Of a stretch of DNA of 55,511 nucleotides, positions 8,879 to 19,775 are shown piece after piece. The DNA is from Oleispira sp. GTDB lineage: Bacteria; Pseudomonadota; Gammaproteobacteria; Pseudomonadales; Oceanobacteraceae. The DNA is taken from NCBI GenBank assembly GCA_016765295.1, contig JAESQF010000090.1, positions 1 to 55,511 on the forward strand. The letters run 5' to 3'. A program made the translations under genes and the position numbers. Under the pieces are notes generated by a model. It had not been told where the DNA came from, did not search any database, and saw only the letters and a list, made by a program, of their open reading frames with translations. Each line of letters starts with the position of its first letter. The first letter of the stretch is position 1.

Positions 8879-10387
8879 ATGGTCATGAAAAAATATACCT
8901 TTAGGCTAGTCGCCACAGTTCTCTGCGTCGCGTCGGCTAGTTTTGCAATCGCTGCGCCTCAATACGCCGCTGATGTACCAGATTCAGTTTTAACCCCAGA
9001 TAAAGTAGAAACCGAATTACTGGGAAAACTTGAGTTTCATGATGGCGCTCCAGACAAGAAGACGGTAAGCAAAATTTATGATTATTTAGATACCTCTCGT
9101 GGGGTCGATGCTTTTCTAAATGGCATTCCTGCGACTTCTGTCGAGGCTTTATTAGAAGGCTTTAAAAGCGTAGGAATGAAGCCTGGTGAACTGGGTATTG
9201 TTGAGCAGTTAATGGATGCGCGTTCTTTATTCCTAACCCCTAACTCTACCACTATGTATGCTTTCACTGAGGTCAATGTGAAGAATGGGCCTGTGGTAGT
9301 AGAAATTCCACCGGGAGTTTTGGGCCCAGTCGATGATGCTTATTTTCGTTGGGTTACCGATGTCGGTGTAACCGGCCCGGATAAAGGCAAGGGTGGTAAG
9401 TATTTATTTGTGCATAGAGATTATCAGGGTGATATACCTAAGGGTTATTTTGTTGCCAAAACTAGCACCTATAAAAACCTTATGTTTTTCCGCGGATTTA
9501 TTCACAATGGTGATTTAAAAGCGACAGCTGATGGAATAAAGAGTAAATATCGCAGTTACCCATTAGCAGAAGCGGCTAATCCGGCTAAACAAAAATTTCA
9601 TAATTTATCCGGCAAAAAGTTTAATACGGTTCATGCCAATAACGTTGATTTTTATAAAGAGCTCAATGCAGTGATTCAATATGAGCCTGCAGATGCTTTT
9701 GACCCTGAGATTGTTGGTCAGTTTGCGGCGATCGGTATTAAAAAGGGTCATGAGTTTAATCCTGATAAGCGCATGAAGAAAATTCTTACCGATGCCGTTG
9801 CGATCGGCAATGCCGCAGCGCGCACTCTGAGCTTTTCCCCACGTAAGAAAAGTGTGTTCTTTTTTGAGGATCGTCAGTGGAACTCGCCATTTGCTGGTAT
9901 GAGTTCTGAGTTTTTGAATAATGGTGAACGTGTTCTGGACGATAGAATCTTCTTCCACTATATGGCCACCGGTATTACTCCTGCTATGGCTAAACCTATG
10001 GTTGGCAAAGGCAGTGCTTATGCCTTCGCGGCAAAAGATAGTAAAGGTGATTATTTAGAAGGTAATGAAACCTATAAGGTGACTATGCCAGCGCCTATTC
10101 CAGCGAAGAATTTTTGGTCATTTATGGTTTATTCTAATCAGCATAGGTCTATGTTAGAAACCGATCAAAAGTTTGCCGGATTGGACAGCCTTAATCCTGA
10201 GATTAAAGCCAATGCGGATGGTTCTTATACCATGTGGTTTGGCCCTAAGGCGCCAAAAGGTCATGAGAGTAACTGGATTCAGACCATGCCAGGAAAGGGC
10301 TATAGCGTTCTGTTGCGTCTTTATGGACCGTTACAGCCTTGGTTCGATAAGACTTGGAAGCCAAGTGACTTTGAACTAGTTGACTAA
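8879..10387 (+). CDS. DUF1254/DUF1214 domain exported protein
   Basis: A 502-residue periplasmic protein with a classical signal peptide (MKKYTFRLVATVLCVASASF, cut near AIAA). The early region ( DTSRGVDAFLNGIPATSVEAL, with MYAFTEVNVKNGPVVVEIPP) and the late region (APIPAKNFWSFMVYSNQHRSML, then LYGPLQPWFDKTW) match the DUF1254 and DUF1214 architecture. The function of this family is unknown. Two starts are possible, 8879 and 8885; AAAGGA ends at 8873. It stands alone, closed by its own terminator, just ahead of the nor genes. Confidence 0.85.
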   Translation: MVMKKYTFRLVATVLCVASASFAIAAPQYAADVPDSVLTPDKVETELLGKLEFHDGAPDKKTVSKIYDYLDTSRGVDAFLNGIPATSVEALLEGFKSVGMKPGELGIVEQLMDARSLFLTPNSTTMYAFTEVNVKNGPVVVEIPPGVLGPVDDAYFRWVTDVGVTGPDKGKGGKYLFVHRDYQGDIPKGYFVAKTSTYKNLMFFRGFIHNGDLKATADGIKSKYRSYPLAEAANPAKQKFHNLSGKKFNTVHANNVDFYKELNAVIQYEPADAFDPEIVGQFAAIGIKKGHEFNPDKRMKKILTDAVAIGNAAARTLSFSPRKKSVFFFEDRQWNSPFAGMSSEFLNNGERVLDDRIFFHYMATGITPAMAKPMVGKGSAYAFAAKDSKGDYLEGNETYKVTMPAPIPAKNFWSFMVYSNQHRSMLETDQKFAGLDSLNPEIKANADGSYTMWFGPKAPKGHESNWIQTMPGKGYSVLLRLYGPLQPWFDKTWKPSDFELVD

Positions 10388-10432
10388 TTTTTTCATTAGC
10401 CTTAGCTGATCAAAATTAGAAGTTCATATCAA

Positions 10433-10463
10433 AGCCCAGTGATGCAGTATCCTGGGTTTTTTT
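10433..10463 (+). terminator. Intrinsic terminator after the DUF1254 gene
   Basis: AGCCCAG (10433-10439) pairs with CTGGGT (10452-10457), followed by an unbroken run of T to 10463. It separates the DUF1254 gene from the nor promoter. Confidence 0.7.
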
Positions 10464-10584
10464 GTTTATCCGCTCTGATTTCTCCCCTATTTTTGCAAAC
10501 TTTCTCGAAAAAAACCGACATAAATCAATAAGCTGTCTCTTAGTTTTCAATTCCAGGAACTTTTCTTAGAATACTAGTTTTGAA

Positions 10585-10625
10585 TTGATTTGAATCACTA
10601 TTTCAAGAAACGTAAAGCGTATTGT
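10585..10625 (+). promoter_or_regulatory. FNR/DNR-type box and -10 element ahead of norC
   Basis: TTGAT-TTGA-ATCAC at 10585-10598 matches the FNR/DNR consensus TTGAT-N4-ATCAA at nine of ten positions. Its centre (10591.5) lies about 41 bp from a start expected near 10633 if TATTGT at 10620-10625 is the -10 element; that is the class II geometry of FNR-activated promoters. The role as an oxygen- or nitric-oxide-responsive activator site for norCB is inferred from family knowledge. Confidence 0.7.
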
Positions 10626-10665
10626 GCACTCTGTACAAACTATAAATAGTCGAGGAGAGAGAGCC

Positions 10666-11106
10666 ATGGCTGAACGCTTTACAAAAAGCATGGCCAGAAA
10701 TATGTATATGGGGGGGAGTCTTTTCTTCATCCTTATATTCGTAGGTCTGACAATGGATACGGTACGGCAAATGCCGGGTCGAGATAATCGTGAAAATCTA
10801 ACGGAAGCTGTCGCTCATGGTAAGAAATTATGGGAAGACAATAACTGCGTAGGTTGTCACTCATTATTAGGTGAAGGTGCTTATTTTGCCCCTGAGCTTG
10901 GTAATGTGTTTCAGCGTCGTGGTGGTGAAGCTGGATTCAAGGCCTTCTTTAAGGGCTGGATGAATGCGCAACCATTAGGTATTCCGGGTCGTCGTGCAAT
11001 GCCTCAGTTTAATCTTTCAGATGAAGACTTAGATGCATTGGCGGATTTCTTAGAGTATGCCTCTGGGATTAATACTAATGGCTGGCCACCAAACATAGAA
11101 GGATAG
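10666..11106 (+). CDS. norC: Nitric oxide reductase subunit C
   Basis: The 146-residue membrane-anchored cytochrome c subunit of cytochrome bc-type nitric oxide reductase, which passes electrons to NorB. One transmembrane helix spans about residues 13-32. The haem c site is CVGCH (61-65), and Met112 in RAMPQF is the probable axial ligand. I choose ATG 10666 because GAGGAGAG stands just upstream; the longer reading from 10624 lacks a ribosome site. norB follows after 9 bp. Confidence 0.95.
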   Translation: MAERFTKSMARNMYMGGSLFFILIFVGLTMDTVRQMPGRDNRENLTEAVAHGKKLWEDNNCVGCHSLLGEGAYFAPELGNVFQRRGGEAGFKAFFKGWMNAQPLGIPGRRAMPQFNLSDEDLDALADFLEYASGINTNGWPPNIEG

Positions 11107-12507
<1,401 letters not shown>

Positions 12508-12528
12508 GCTAGAAAAGTAAAAGAAGAC

Positions 12529-12570
12529 AAAAAATAGTCAGGCAGTGAAAACTGACCTGGCTATTTTTTT
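12529..12570 (+). terminator. Intrinsic terminator after norB
   Basis: A nested hairpin: AAATAG/CTATTT outside, CAGG/CCTG in the middle and CAGT-GAAA-ACTG at the tip with a stable GAAA loop, followed by seven T. It should end or attenuate the norCB transcript before the downstream polyferredoxin and norD genes. Confidence 0.8.
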
Positions 12571-12609
12571 ATTCTGGGTAAAAAATTATTGATGGCAGAG
12601 GGGTGGGGT

Positions 12610-13557
12610 ATGACGGAAAACAAGTTGCAACGCTCACGATTAGTGGTTAGAAGTTCGTTCTTTTTATTATTTTTATTGGCACCGGCACTAAATATTTTTC
12701 GTTTTGATTTAACCACGACTAATTTTATTGTTTTTAATCAGGTATTGTCGTTTGGTATGACGGCGGAGTGGGTTAAGGCCAGCGATCACTGGGATATGGG
12801 CCTGCGTATGTTAGGGTATTTTATTTTGCCGCTGATTATTACCGTAGTCATTGGTATTTATATTTTTTATAAATGGGGGCGTTTGTATTGTGGTTGGTTA
12901 TGCCCACATTTTTCAGTAGTGGAGTATGTGAACGATTTAATGGACCGCCGAGTAGGTAGAGTAACTATTTGGGAAAAGGCTAAATTTAGCAGTGAGAAAG
13001 AAGCAGAGCGCAGCAAAGTATTGGATTGGATTATTATTGTTACGGTATCGATGACTATCGCCTTTTTATGGGCGCTGGGTTTATTATCCTATTTATTACC
13101 GCCCATTCCTTTATATACCGATTTAATTAATTTTGAAGTGGGTTTATATCCAACCATATTTTTAATTGCCGCGACCACGGTATTTACTATCGATTTTGTT
13201 TTGGCGCGTCACTTGTTTTGTAAGTACGGCTGTGCTTTCGGTGTGATGCAAAGTCTGTTTTGGATGATGAATAGCAAAGCGATGCTAGTAAAGTTTGATC
13301 GCGATCGAGCTAAGGCCTGCCAAAGTTGTGATAAAGACTGTGAGGCCGCATGCCCCATGCGCTTACCAGTTCGAAGCTTTAAGCGAGCTAAGTTTACTTG
13401 TACTCAGTGCGCTCAATGTATTAGTGCGTGTCAGGAAGTTCAGAAGGATAATCCTGATGGCACTTTGCTAGATTGGAGCGAAGGGGAGAAATCAAGGCAC
13501 AGCTCCTTGATACCGGTCAAAACTATTGAGCCAAAAAGAGTGCACAATGATTCTTAA
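12610..13557 (+). CDS. 4Fe-4S polyferredoxin membrane protein, NosR/NapH/CcoG-like
   Basis: A 315-residue protein with about five transmembrane helices and four cysteine clusters: CGWLCPH, CKYGCAFG, CQSCDKDCEAACPM and CTQCAQCISAC. The last two are ferredoxin-type 4Fe-4S sites; the first two are the membrane-associated CxxxCP motifs of NapH/NosR/CcoG proteins. ATG 12610 has a GAGGGGTGGGG stretch upstream and is preferred over 12592. Lying between norB and norD it probably serves electron delivery or metal-centre assembly for NO reductase (inference). It has no flavin or periplasmic domain like full NosR. Confidence 0.85.
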   Translation: MTENKLQRSRLVVRSSFFLLFLLAPALNIFRFDLTTTNFIVFNQVLSFGMTAEWVKASDHWDMGLRMLGYFILPLIITVVIGIYIFYKWGRLYCGWLCPHFSVVEYVNDLMDRRVGRVTIWEKAKFSSEKEAERSKVLDWIIIVTVSMTIAFLWALGLLSYLLPPIPLYTDLINFEVGLYPTIFLIAATTVFTIDFVLARHLFCKYGCAFGVMQSLFWMMNSKAMLVKFDRDRAKACQSCDKDCEAACPMRLPVRSFKRAKFTCTQCAQCISACQEVQKDNPDGTLLDWSEGEKSRHSSLIPVKTIEPKRVHNDS

Positions 13558-13594
13558 CTTTCTGAATGCTTGAAATAACCATTAGGATGCAATC

Positions 13595-15430
13595 GTGGAA
13601 GAGTATGTAGGCTTAAAGTGGCACGAGTATATTACCGGTAAAGCTTCTACTGATCATAAAGATGCAACGGTGCGCTTAAAAGATCAAGGCTTTGAGATTG
13701 GTGTGCTGTTCCGTGCCTTAGGAGGCGAAGCGGGTCTACGCATCGATGCAGCTATGCCTCGTGATTATTATATGCGTCGCAGTTTATTACAGAAAATTGC
13801 CGGCACTCATGAGCAAGTTGAATTGGCTTGGCGTGACCAAGAGTCTCTGCGCTTACCGGAAGAATTAAGTCTTTTTTCTACGACCAAACTGAATAAATAT
13901 TCATATCTTTGGTTAGCCTCTTTAGCCGCTCAGCAGACTCAAGGCTTTAACCACTGGTTCGTCGATAATCAAACACTGACCTTGAAGGTATTAGAAACAT
14001 ACCCAGGTATGAAGCTGATTTATCAGCAGTTGGTGGCCGCTTTTATTGCTATTCGCCCCGATATAGATGACTTAACACCCGCGGCGGCAGAGCAGGAAGT
14101 AGCCATTCGTCAGGCATTATTAGAGCCTGGCAGTATTAATGAATTTCCCAGTGCCGAATTTGCCCCTTGTCCTGTGTATTTGTGGTTATACCCGGGCAAT
14201 ATGAGTGTGTGCGCGGCCAATGAACAGTCGGCTGGGGATGCGGATGAGCATTCGAAAGGATCCAGCAATAAGAAAAAGGCTAAGCGAAAAAAAGCCGAGC
14301 GGGTTGATAATTACGAAAAAAATACAGGGTTGATGGTCTTTCGTTTAGAGAATTTGTTTAGCTTTAGCGAATTTGTGCCGGTTGACCGTGCGGGGGATGA
14401 TACCGACGAAGAGGATGCTGAGAGTGTTGCGGATGATTTGGATGTTATCAGTGTCTCGAAAAATCGTCAGGCTGCTTCTTCAAGTATAAAATTCGATTTG
14501 GATTTACCTTCTAGTGACCACGATGACTTAAAATTGGGTGAGGGCATACTTCTACCTGAGTGGGATTATCGTAAGCAAGGTTATCATCAAGATTTCTGCT
14601 GCTTACAACCGATGATTAATGAGTTGGATCGCACTGACTGCTCTACGGTATTACCACCTCACTTAGTGGCTGATGCGGCCAAGTTACGTCGACAGTTTTC
14701 TGCTTTGAAACCTATACGCCAATGGTTAAATCGACAGCAAGATGGTGATGAAATTGATGTTGATCGTTGGCTGCATTTTATGGCGGATAAAGAAGCGGGT
14801 GTTAGCAATGGCGAGCAAGCATTTTATCGTTCTTTCAATAATCAGGTGCGAGACTTGTCTTGTCTGATCTTAGCAGATCTTTCTCTTTCGACTGATGCCT
14901 ATATTAATAATCATCAAAGGGTGATTGATGTGGTGCAAGATAGTCTGCAGTTGTTGTGTGAAGCCTTGGCCGCGACTGGAGATCGTTTTTCGGTCTATGG
15001 TTTCTCATCTTTAAAACGTGAACATGTGCGTTTTAACGTGATTAAAAACTTTAATGAACGTTATTCACCGAATATTCGTAGTCGTATTCAAAATTTAAAA
15101 CCGGGTTATTACACACGAATGGGCGCGGCCATTCGCCAATCAATTAAAATTCTATCCGCAGAGAAGAGTCATCAGCGAGTGTTGATGATTATCACCGATG
15201 GTAAACCCAATGATTTGGATTTATACGAAGGTCGTTATGGCGTAGAAGATACTCGAATGGCGATTATTGAAGCGAAGCAGGCGGGATTACAACCTTTTTG
15301 CGTAACCATTGATGAAGAAGCTGATGAGTACCTGCCTCACCTGTTTGGAAAAAATGGTTTTGTGGTAATTAAAGATCCCGCGCAGTTGCCAAAAGAATTA
15401 CCGCGGCTGTATGTGAATTTGACGCGTTAG
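13595..15430 (+). CDS. norD: NorD-like protein with von Willebrand factor A domain
   Basis: A 611-residue cytoplasmic protein needed in other organisms for activation of NO reductase. The C-terminal VWA domain (about 420-605) shows a MIDAS-like DLSLST (near 428) and a later ITDGKPND. An acidic, Lys-rich low-complexity region (about 215-290) separates it from the N-terminal NorD-type part. The GTG start at 13595 follows TAGGA. NorD normally works with the MoxR-type ATPase NorQ, which is not in this cluster. It is convergent with putA, with no spacing. Confidence 0.88.
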   Translation: MEEYVGLKWHEYITGKASTDHKDATVRLKDQGFEIGVLFRALGGEAGLRIDAAMPRDYYMRRSLLQKIAGTHEQVELAWRDQESLRLPEELSLFSTTKLNKYSYLWLASLAAQQTQGFNHWFVDNQTLTLKVLETYPGMKLIYQQLVAAFIAIRPDIDDLTPAAAEQEVAIRQALLEPGSINEFPSAEFAPCPVYLWLYPGNMSVCAANEQSAGDADEHSKGSSNKKKAKRKKAERVDNYEKNTGLMVFRLENLFSFSEFVPVDRAGDDTDEEDAESVADDLDVISVSKNRQAASSSIKFDLDLPSSDHDDLKLGEGILLPEWDYRKQGYHQDFCCLQPMINELDRTDCSTVLPPHLVADAAKLRRQFSALKPIRQWLNRQQDGDEIDVDRWLHFMADKEAGVSNGEQAFYRSFNNQVRDLSCLILADLSLSTDAYINNHQRVIDVVQDSLQLLCEALAATGDRFSVYGFSSLKREHVRFNVIKNFNERYSPNIRSRIQNLKPGYYTRMGAAIRQSIKILSAEKSHQRVLMIITDGKPNDLDLYEGRYGVEDTRMAIIEAKQAGLQPFCVTIDEEADEYLPHLFGKNGFVVIKDPAQLPKELPRLYVNLTR

Positions 15431-18406
15431 TTATAACAGCTCTGGATTACCGCCCCAGGCGGTAATGTTAGTAGTGACCATATATTCATCAACCATGGCA
15501 TTTAGGTAATTAGGCCCGCCCGCTTTTGGACCAGTACCTGAAAGGCCGTGACCACCAAAGGGTTGGCTACTTACTTTGGCCCCGACCATGTCACGGTTGA
15601 TATAAATATTTCCTACATTTACTTGGCGGATAATATGATCCAGCCAATCTTGATTACGGCTGTGTAGTCCCATTGTTAATCCGTACCCAGAATTATTTAT
15701 GTCGGCGAGCACTTGCTGCAGTTCATTATGGGCAAAGGGTATGAGGTGTAATATCGGGCCAAAATTTTCTTCTGCTATTTGTGTAATTGATTCTATTTGA
15801 TAAGCGCAGGGGGCAAATAATCTATCTTTCAAAGCACTTGCTTCATTGCTAGCAATTGAGCAGTTGCCGATTAAAGTGGCGTTATTTTCTAACCATACTT
15901 GATGTTTATTTAATTTGTTTATTGCCTCTGCATCTATAATCGGGCCTATGTCGGTTTCTCGCTCGATAGGGTCGCCAATAATTAATGTTTCCATACGCCC
16001 TTTTAAACTATTGCAAAAATCTTCAAAAATATCCTGTTGTATATACGCGATACGAAGTGCTGAGCAGCGTTGCCCGGCGCTGTAAAAGGCGGATTGTATG
16101 ACATCAGGAACGAGTTGGTCGATAAGTGCACTGCTATCGGCAATGAGTACGTTTTGTCCTCCTGTTTCGGCGATAAGGGGAATGACTGGGCCGTTGTGAT
16201 TGGCGAGAGTTTGTTGAATGAGTTTGGCGCTTTGACTTGAGCCAGTGAAACAAACCAACTGCACACAATTGTGCTCAAGTAATGCAGGTAATAAATCGCT
16301 GCCTTGGCAATTAACTAATTGCAGCTGGTCATGATCGATGCCGCTTTTATGCGCTAATGCGATGGCTGTTCGCGCGATGTTAAGGGTCTGTTGGGCTGGC
16401 TTGGCAATAACACTATTGCCGGTAACCCAAGCGGCTGCAATTTGACCGATAAAGATGGCCAAAGGAAAGTTCCATGGGCTTATGCAAACGGAGATGCCTT
16501 TTCCTTTGTAGCTGAGTTGATTAAGTTCACCAGTAATGCTTTGGCGTTGTTGTTTTTGCGAAAATAAAGCGTTTGCTTGTTTAGCATAATAACGACAAAA
16601 ATCGCAGGCTTCACGTACTTCATCAATAGCATCTTGGTAGGTCTTACCCGCTTGCAGTACTAGTAGAGCGATTAAGGAATCTTTATTTTCTTCTAGTCCT
16701 ATTGCCAATTTATTTAAGCTACTCACTCTTTGTTCTATATCAGGCATAGTATGCAGGCCAATTAAAGCAACTTGTCCTATGTGTTGAATGGCATCAGTAT
16801 TCGAAATTTCTACTTTTATATTTTCTGTAGATTTATTGTTTTCTATAAATTTTTGGCTTGATTTTATATTCTTATAAAGTGGCTCGAAGTTATGGTCTTG
16901 TCGAATATCGCAAGAGATTGAGTTGTTATAATCAAGAATATTTTCGGGTTGTGGGATAACTATGTTTTCACTCTGTTGTTCTTTGGGGTATAAAAAAGAA
17001 GAGTTTGCCCCATTTTCAATTAAGCGTCTGACCAAATAGGGTAGCAATTTATTGTGTGAGCCAATCGGGCAGTAAACCCTAGTTTGGCTTGAAAAATTAT
17101 CCGCCATGTAGGCGTGCTGTATTTCACCCATACCGTGGAGTCTTTGAAATAGCAAAGGTGGATTCCTTGGTTGTAGTGACTTTAGTTGCAATAAGGTTTC
17201 TGGGTTGTGAGTAGCAAACTGTCCAATTAAGTTACTTTCTGGATTTTTCTCTTTCGATTCTATAATAGCGGCAGCGCAGATTAAGAAATTATCATCGGTA
17301 AATTGTTTCTGGCTCCAGACCGGGTAGTCTTTTAAACCTAACTGCTGGGCGGATTTTATTTCATAATCCCAATAAGCCCCTTTGACTAAGCGAATGCGAA
17401 CTTCAAGCTGATAGTGGGTAGACAGTCTGATTAGCTCATCAATTGTGGCCAGCGCACGTTTACCATAGGCTTGTACGGCAATCCCTATGTTATTTATAAT
17501 ATCTGTTTTATCTGCAGCTAGTTCTAATAAATCTCGTAGTAATTTAATTGATAGTTCTAAGCGGTATTGTTCTTCAGCATCTAACGTTAATAGCACATTG
17601 TGCTGTTTTGCGAGTAAAAATAGTTGATGAAGCTTGGGTAATAGTTCTTGTTTTAGAATTTGGTATTTTTCTGGCTGATATCTTGGGTGTAATGCGCTGA
17701 GTTTAATTGAAACTTCATGGGGAGTATCGTCTAAGCACTGATTATATTGGCCAACGGTTATTATCGCTTTTTGGTATTGGCTATAATATTCATCGGCTTC
17801 GTTATAGGTTAATGCGGCTTCGCCCAGCATATCGAATGAGCATGCTTCGTGGCACTCGAGTTTTCGGCTGCGCAATAAGGCTTCATCTAGGTTTTCTGCA
17901 AAAACAAAACGATGACTCATTTGTTCAATAAATAATGAACAAACTTCAATGGCTCCTTGTTGAGTGATTTTATTAAATAAAGTCGTGCGGATTGATTGAT
18001 CAATAGGCGCTTGATTACCTAGCCACTGTAGGGCTTTCGCTAGTAGGGTATATTTACTTTCATCGGTTAACCATTGGCCTCGATGTAAACGATCGTGGAA
18101 TAATGATTGCATTCCTTGTTGGTCAGGAATTCGTAGTAGGGCTTCTGCTAAACTCATTAGCAGCATGCCTTCTTTACTATTCAGGCGGTATTGCTGAAGG
18201 ATTTCAAAAAACCAGTCGTGTTGTTCGGATATTAGCTGGTTTAGCTCGGCTAATTGAATTTCATTGGCACTGGGAATGCTGCCCTGAGGGGCAGGAGTAT
18301 TTGCACAATATAATATTTCGCATTGTTCTGCGAAACTATTTGAATGACTAATTGAAGAGCTGGTTGAAGAGCTGGTTGAAGAGCTGGTTTGATTTGATCG
18401 CGACAT
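15431..18406 (-). CDS. putA: Bifunctional proline dehydrogenase / P5C dehydrogenase PutA
   Basis: A 991-residue enzyme that oxidises proline to glutamate, delivering electrons to quinone (FAD) and NAD. The FAD-binding PRODH barrel is recognised by LVKGAYWDYEIK and the following QLH-type region RVYCPIGSHNKLLPYLVRRL; the aldehyde dehydrogenase domain by CISPWNFPLAIF, FTGSSQSAK and the catalytic Cys in GQRCSALR. The length and start show the short PutA form: there is no N-terminal ribbon-helix-helix, so it cannot repress its own gene as E. coli PutA does. The N-terminus instead carries a Ser/Thr-rich tail from a 12-bp repeat. Divergent from the leucine dehydrogenase operon. Confidence 0.95.
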   Translation of the reverse strand: MSRSNQTSSSTSSSTSSSISHSNSFAEQCEILYCANTPAPQGSIPSANEIQLAELNQLISEQHDWFFEILQQYRLNSKEGMLLMSLAEALLRIPDQQGMQSLFHDRLHRGQWLTDESKYTLLAKALQWLGNQAPIDQSIRTTLFNKITQQGAIEVCSLFIEQMSHRFVFAENLDEALLRSRKLECHEACSFDMLGEAALTYNEADEYYSQYQKAIITVGQYNQCLDDTPHEVSIKLSALHPRYQPEKYQILKQELLPKLHQLFLLAKQHNVLLTLDAEEQYRLELSIKLLRDLLELAADKTDIINNIGIAVQAYGKRALATIDELIRLSTHYQLEVRIRLVKGAYWDYEIKSAQQLGLKDYPVWSQKQFTDDNFLICAAAIIESKEKNPESNLIGQFATHNPETLLQLKSLQPRNPPLLFQRLHGMGEIQHAYMADNFSSQTRVYCPIGSHNKLLPYLVRRLIENGANSSFLYPKEQQSENIVIPQPENILDYNNSISCDIRQDHNFEPLYKNIKSSQKFIENNKSTENIKVEISNTDAIQHIGQVALIGLHTMPDIEQRVSSLNKLAIGLEENKDSLIALLVLQAGKTYQDAIDEVREACDFCRYYAKQANALFSQKQQRQSITGELNQLSYKGKGISVCISPWNFPLAIFIGQIAAAWVTGNSVIAKPAQQTLNIARTAIALAHKSGIDHDQLQLVNCQGSDLLPALLEHNCVQLVCFTGSSQSAKLIQQTLANHNGPVIPLIAETGGQNVLIADSSALIDQLVPDVIQSAFYSAGQRCSALRIAYIQQDIFEDFCNSLKGRMETLIIGDPIERETDIGPIIDAEAINKLNKHQVWLENNATLIGNCSIASNEASALKDRLFAPCAYQIESITQIAEENFGPILHLIPFAHNELQQVLADINNSGYGLTMGLHSRNQDWLDHIIRQVNVGNIYINRDMVGAKVSSQPFGGHGLSGTGPKAGGPNYLNAMVDEYMVTTNITAWGGNPELL
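18352..18387. repeat. 12-bp tandem repeat, three perfect copies, in putA
   Basis: TTGAAGAGCTGG occurs three times head to tail. Being a multiple of three it keeps the frame and encodes repeated TSSS units near the PutA N-terminus, ahead of the first conserved residues. Copy number is likely to vary by slippage. Confidence 0.9.
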
Positions 18407-18638
18407 TCTATAACCCTCGCAACTTACTTCGCTGGTTTTTAATTATATGCTTATAATTGTACGAATTACGTATTATGAATAATTATTGCTATAACGTTTC
18501 TGGTTAGTTCATTATTGTATAAAAACCAAGAAATCTAGGTCTCACTTTAGCGGAATTAGGTTTAAACTTTGTAGTGAGCAGGTGATGGCCACAAGCTGAT
18601 CTCCTGAGCCACAGGCCAAAAGCCAAAGGAGCTGTCTC

Positions 18639-19775
18639 ATGTTTAAACGTATGCAGTCTATGCAGATGCAGGCGGTGCATTGTTTCCAGACAATGGGACC
18701 CAACCAGCACGAATATCGCGCAATCATTGCTATTCATAATACCCATCTTGGCCCCGCACTCGGCGGCTGTCGTTGCCTTCATTATACTCGAGAACAATTA
18801 GCCTTTGATGATGTTATGCGCCTTGCGCAGGGTATGAGTTATAAAGCGGCCCTCGCAAATCTTCAGCAAGGGGGCGGAAAATCTGTCATTTTATTACCCA
18901 ATAATGTTGTCGTGACGGATATTAATCGAGAATTTTTATTCGACTGGTTTGGTCAGTGCGTTGAGCAATTACAGGGCCAGTACATCACCGCAATGGATGT
19001 TGGCACCCAAGTAAGTGATATGGATGTGATCGCACAGCAAACTCAGCATGTAGCCAGTGCCAGTAATATTGGTGACCCTGCGGAAGCTACCGCCCAGGGT
19101 GTGATGGTGGGTATTAAAGCGGCTCTGGAATTTAACTTTAATAATACTGAAATTCATGGCAAGTGCTTTGCCGTACAAGGGCTGGGGCACGTGGGCTGGC
19201 GTGTGGCTAAGCGATTATTGCACTTAGGTGGACGAGTTATTGTGGCGGATCCTGAAGAGGAAAAAAACTGGCAAGCTCAGGCCTTAGGTATGGAAGTTGT
19301 TTCTATTGATGAGATTTTAACTCAGTCATGTGATGTTTTAGTTCCTTGTGCCTTAGGCGGGGTTATTAATGAGGAACTTGTCGAAAAGTTACGTTGCAAA
19401 ATAATTGCCGGTAGTGCAAATAATCAATTAGCGGATGATGACATTGCAGAGCGGCTCAGTAAAAAAGATATTCTATATGCTCCGGATTATATTATTAATG
19501 CCGGGGGACTTATTTTTGCTTCAATTAATCATTGTTATAAACAGAGATTAAACAGTAATAAAGCAACTGCTGAAATTGATGGCTTAATAAAACAAAAAAT
19601 AGAGGGTATTCACCAGACCTTGATGGAAGTTTTTCAGCAGGCACGACTTCAAAATAAAAACATTAATCAAGTGGCCAACGAAATAGCATTAAAGCGATTA
19701 GCCGAAGCTGCTGCAGTATCCACCTCTTCTCAGGAAGAAGGTCAGGGCGCAGGAGATATTTATAATGCTGCATAA
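18639..19775 (+). CDS. Leucine/valine dehydrogenase (Glu/Leu/Phe/Val dehydrogenase family)
   Basis: A 378-residue NAD-dependent amino acid dehydrogenase that deaminates leucine, valine or isoleucine to the 2-oxo acid. The N-terminal substrate domain has GPALGGCRC and the catalytic-lysine region GMSYKAALANLQQGGGK; the NAD domain has the GLGHVGW nucleotide motif, AGSANNQL and PDYIINAGG. ATG 18639 follows AAAGGAGC. The stop overlaps the next gene by 11 bp, so its 2-oxo acid product is fed straight to the branched-chain keto acid dehydrogenase. The 232-bp gap to putA holds AT-rich promoter-like sequence and a short TACG-AATTA-CGTA dyad near 18462. Confidence 0.92.
   Translation: MFKRMQSMQMQAVHCFQTMGPNQHEYRAIIAIHNTHLGPALGGCRCLHYTREQLAFDDVMRLAQGMSYKAALANLQQGGGKSVILLPNNVVVTDINREFLFDWFGQCVEQLQGQYITAMDVGTQVSDMDVIAQQTQHVASASNIGDPAEATAQGVMVGIKAALEFNFNNTEIHGKCFAVQGLGHVGWRVAKRLLHLGGRVIVADPEEEKNWQAQALGMEVVSIDEILTQSCDVLVPCALGGVINEELVEKLRCKIIAGSANNQLADDDIAERLSKKDILYAPDYIINAGGLIFASINHCYKQRLNSNKATAEIDGLIKQKIEGIHQTLMEVFQQARLQNKNINQVANEIALKRLAEAAAVSTSSQEEGQGAGDIYNAA

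Noticed and set aside
18504-18797. Minus-strand frames overlapping the start of the leucine dehydrogenase gene
   Set aside because: They cover a conserved enzyme start and its ribosome site; no homology-like pattern is seen.
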